Shown here in pieces: positions 40,155 through 40,366 of a stretch of 40,366 nucleotides of DNA. This DNA is from an uncultured Steroidobacter sp. (lineage in GTDB: Bacteria; Pseudomonadota; Gammaproteobacteria; Steroidobacterales; Steroidobacteraceae). Location of the stretch: NCBI GenBank assembly GCA_946478975.1, contig CAMLEO010000021.1:1-40366 (forward strand). Reading direction: 5' to 3'. The position numbers and the translations under genes are program-made. Under the pieces are notes generated by a model that saw only the letters and a list, made by a program, of their open reading frames with translations, was not told where the DNA came from and did no database searches. Each line of letters starts with the position of its first letter. Within the stretch, counting starts at the first letter, position 1.

Positions 40155-40366
40155 ACAAATTCAATGCACCGGATGAACTTGGTAGATGGTACGAGGCTCG
40201 CCGGGATAGACTGCAGGCGGATGCGATTCTCGCTCAACTCAGGCTTCCGAATACACCGGCCTTGAACAAGGCGAGCACAACCTTCGAGACGCGAACTCAC
40301 GTAGCAAGCATCACGGTGTGGGGCACGGGAATGGTTGAGTCCATAGTTTTGGACTTGGCTAGCAAT
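40151..40366 (+). CDS. Partial unknown gene, possible immunity-type protein
   Basis: The first 72 codons of a gene that runs off the window. Its ATG overlaps the stop of the FN3-like remnant as ATGA, so the two were once coupled. The sequence begins MNKFNAPDELGRWYEARRDR and continues with VASITVWGTGMVESIVLDL. No family can be assigned with certainty. A small gene coupled to the end of a large repeat-type protein recalls immunity genes of polymorphic toxins, which is only a positional inference. Confidence 0.6.
   Translation, partial: MNKFNAPDELGRWYEARRDRLQADAILAQLRLPNTPALNKASTTFETRTHVASITVWGTGMVESIVLDLASN

Overview
The window reads as a high-GC gammaproteobacterial chromosome segment. The order recA-recX-alaS-csrA-tRNA-Ser is the classic gammaproteobacterial arrangement. 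The mix of TonB receptor, GMC oxidoreductase, spinster-type MFS carrier, GH2 enzyme and a pqqABCDE operon suggests a Steroidobacter/Nevskia-like environmental lineage. The lineage is an inference from gene content; no 16S gene or other decisive marker is present.

Layout. 1-4.2 kb: recA 3' end, recX, alaS, csrA and tRNA-Ser(GCU). 4.3-9.2 kb: a secreted SAM methyltransferase facing left, then a rightward run of stand-alone histidine kinase, double-domain KaiC-like ATPase, single-domain response regulator and MFS transporter. 9.4-14 kb: TonB-dependent receptor, GMC oxidoreductase and a convergent TetR regulator, probably an uptake and oxidation locus for an unknown substrate. 14.3-19.65 kb: an integrated region in the 3' end of tRNA-Arg(ACG), preceded by a GGA-rich structured segment that may be a small RNA. 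Three copies of the tRNA 3' end divide it into two tandem segments. The first carries a tyrosine integrase with a disrupted N-terminus and a two-gene unit: an exported protein with peptidoglycan-binding-like and CHAT/caspase-like (His/Cys) regions, coupled by ATGA to a small membrane protein. The second carries a Cys-based tyrosine/dual-specificity phosphatase and a 9-bp tandem repeat.

19.7-26.2 kb: single genes for cell-envelope or accessory functions (small membrane protein, YfaZ-like outer-membrane protein, two alpha/beta hydrolases, GFA protein, TIGR03118 protein, cupin, lipoprotein), then HutD paired with a periplasmic GH2 beta-galactosidase (26.2-29.0 kb). 29.2-31.8 kb: outer-membrane beta-barrel, a membrane pseudokinase fused to a TonB-C domain, and a tandem ferredoxin-like protein. 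31.8-34.4 kb: a SulP transporter divergent from a persulfide-dioxygenase-like metallo-hydrolase. 34.5-39.75 kb: a NarL/NarX-type two-component system divergent from the compact pqqABCDE operon, where pqqA is a 24-residue peptide gene. 39.75-40.37 kb: a frameshifted fibronectin-III-like remnant overlapping by ATGA a partial gene, possibly of immunity type, that runs off the window.

The best candidate for an undescribed system is the exported CHAT-like protein plus small membrane protein on the tRNA-Arg island. Next come the degenerate kinase-TonB_C fusion and the HK-KaiC-receiver module.
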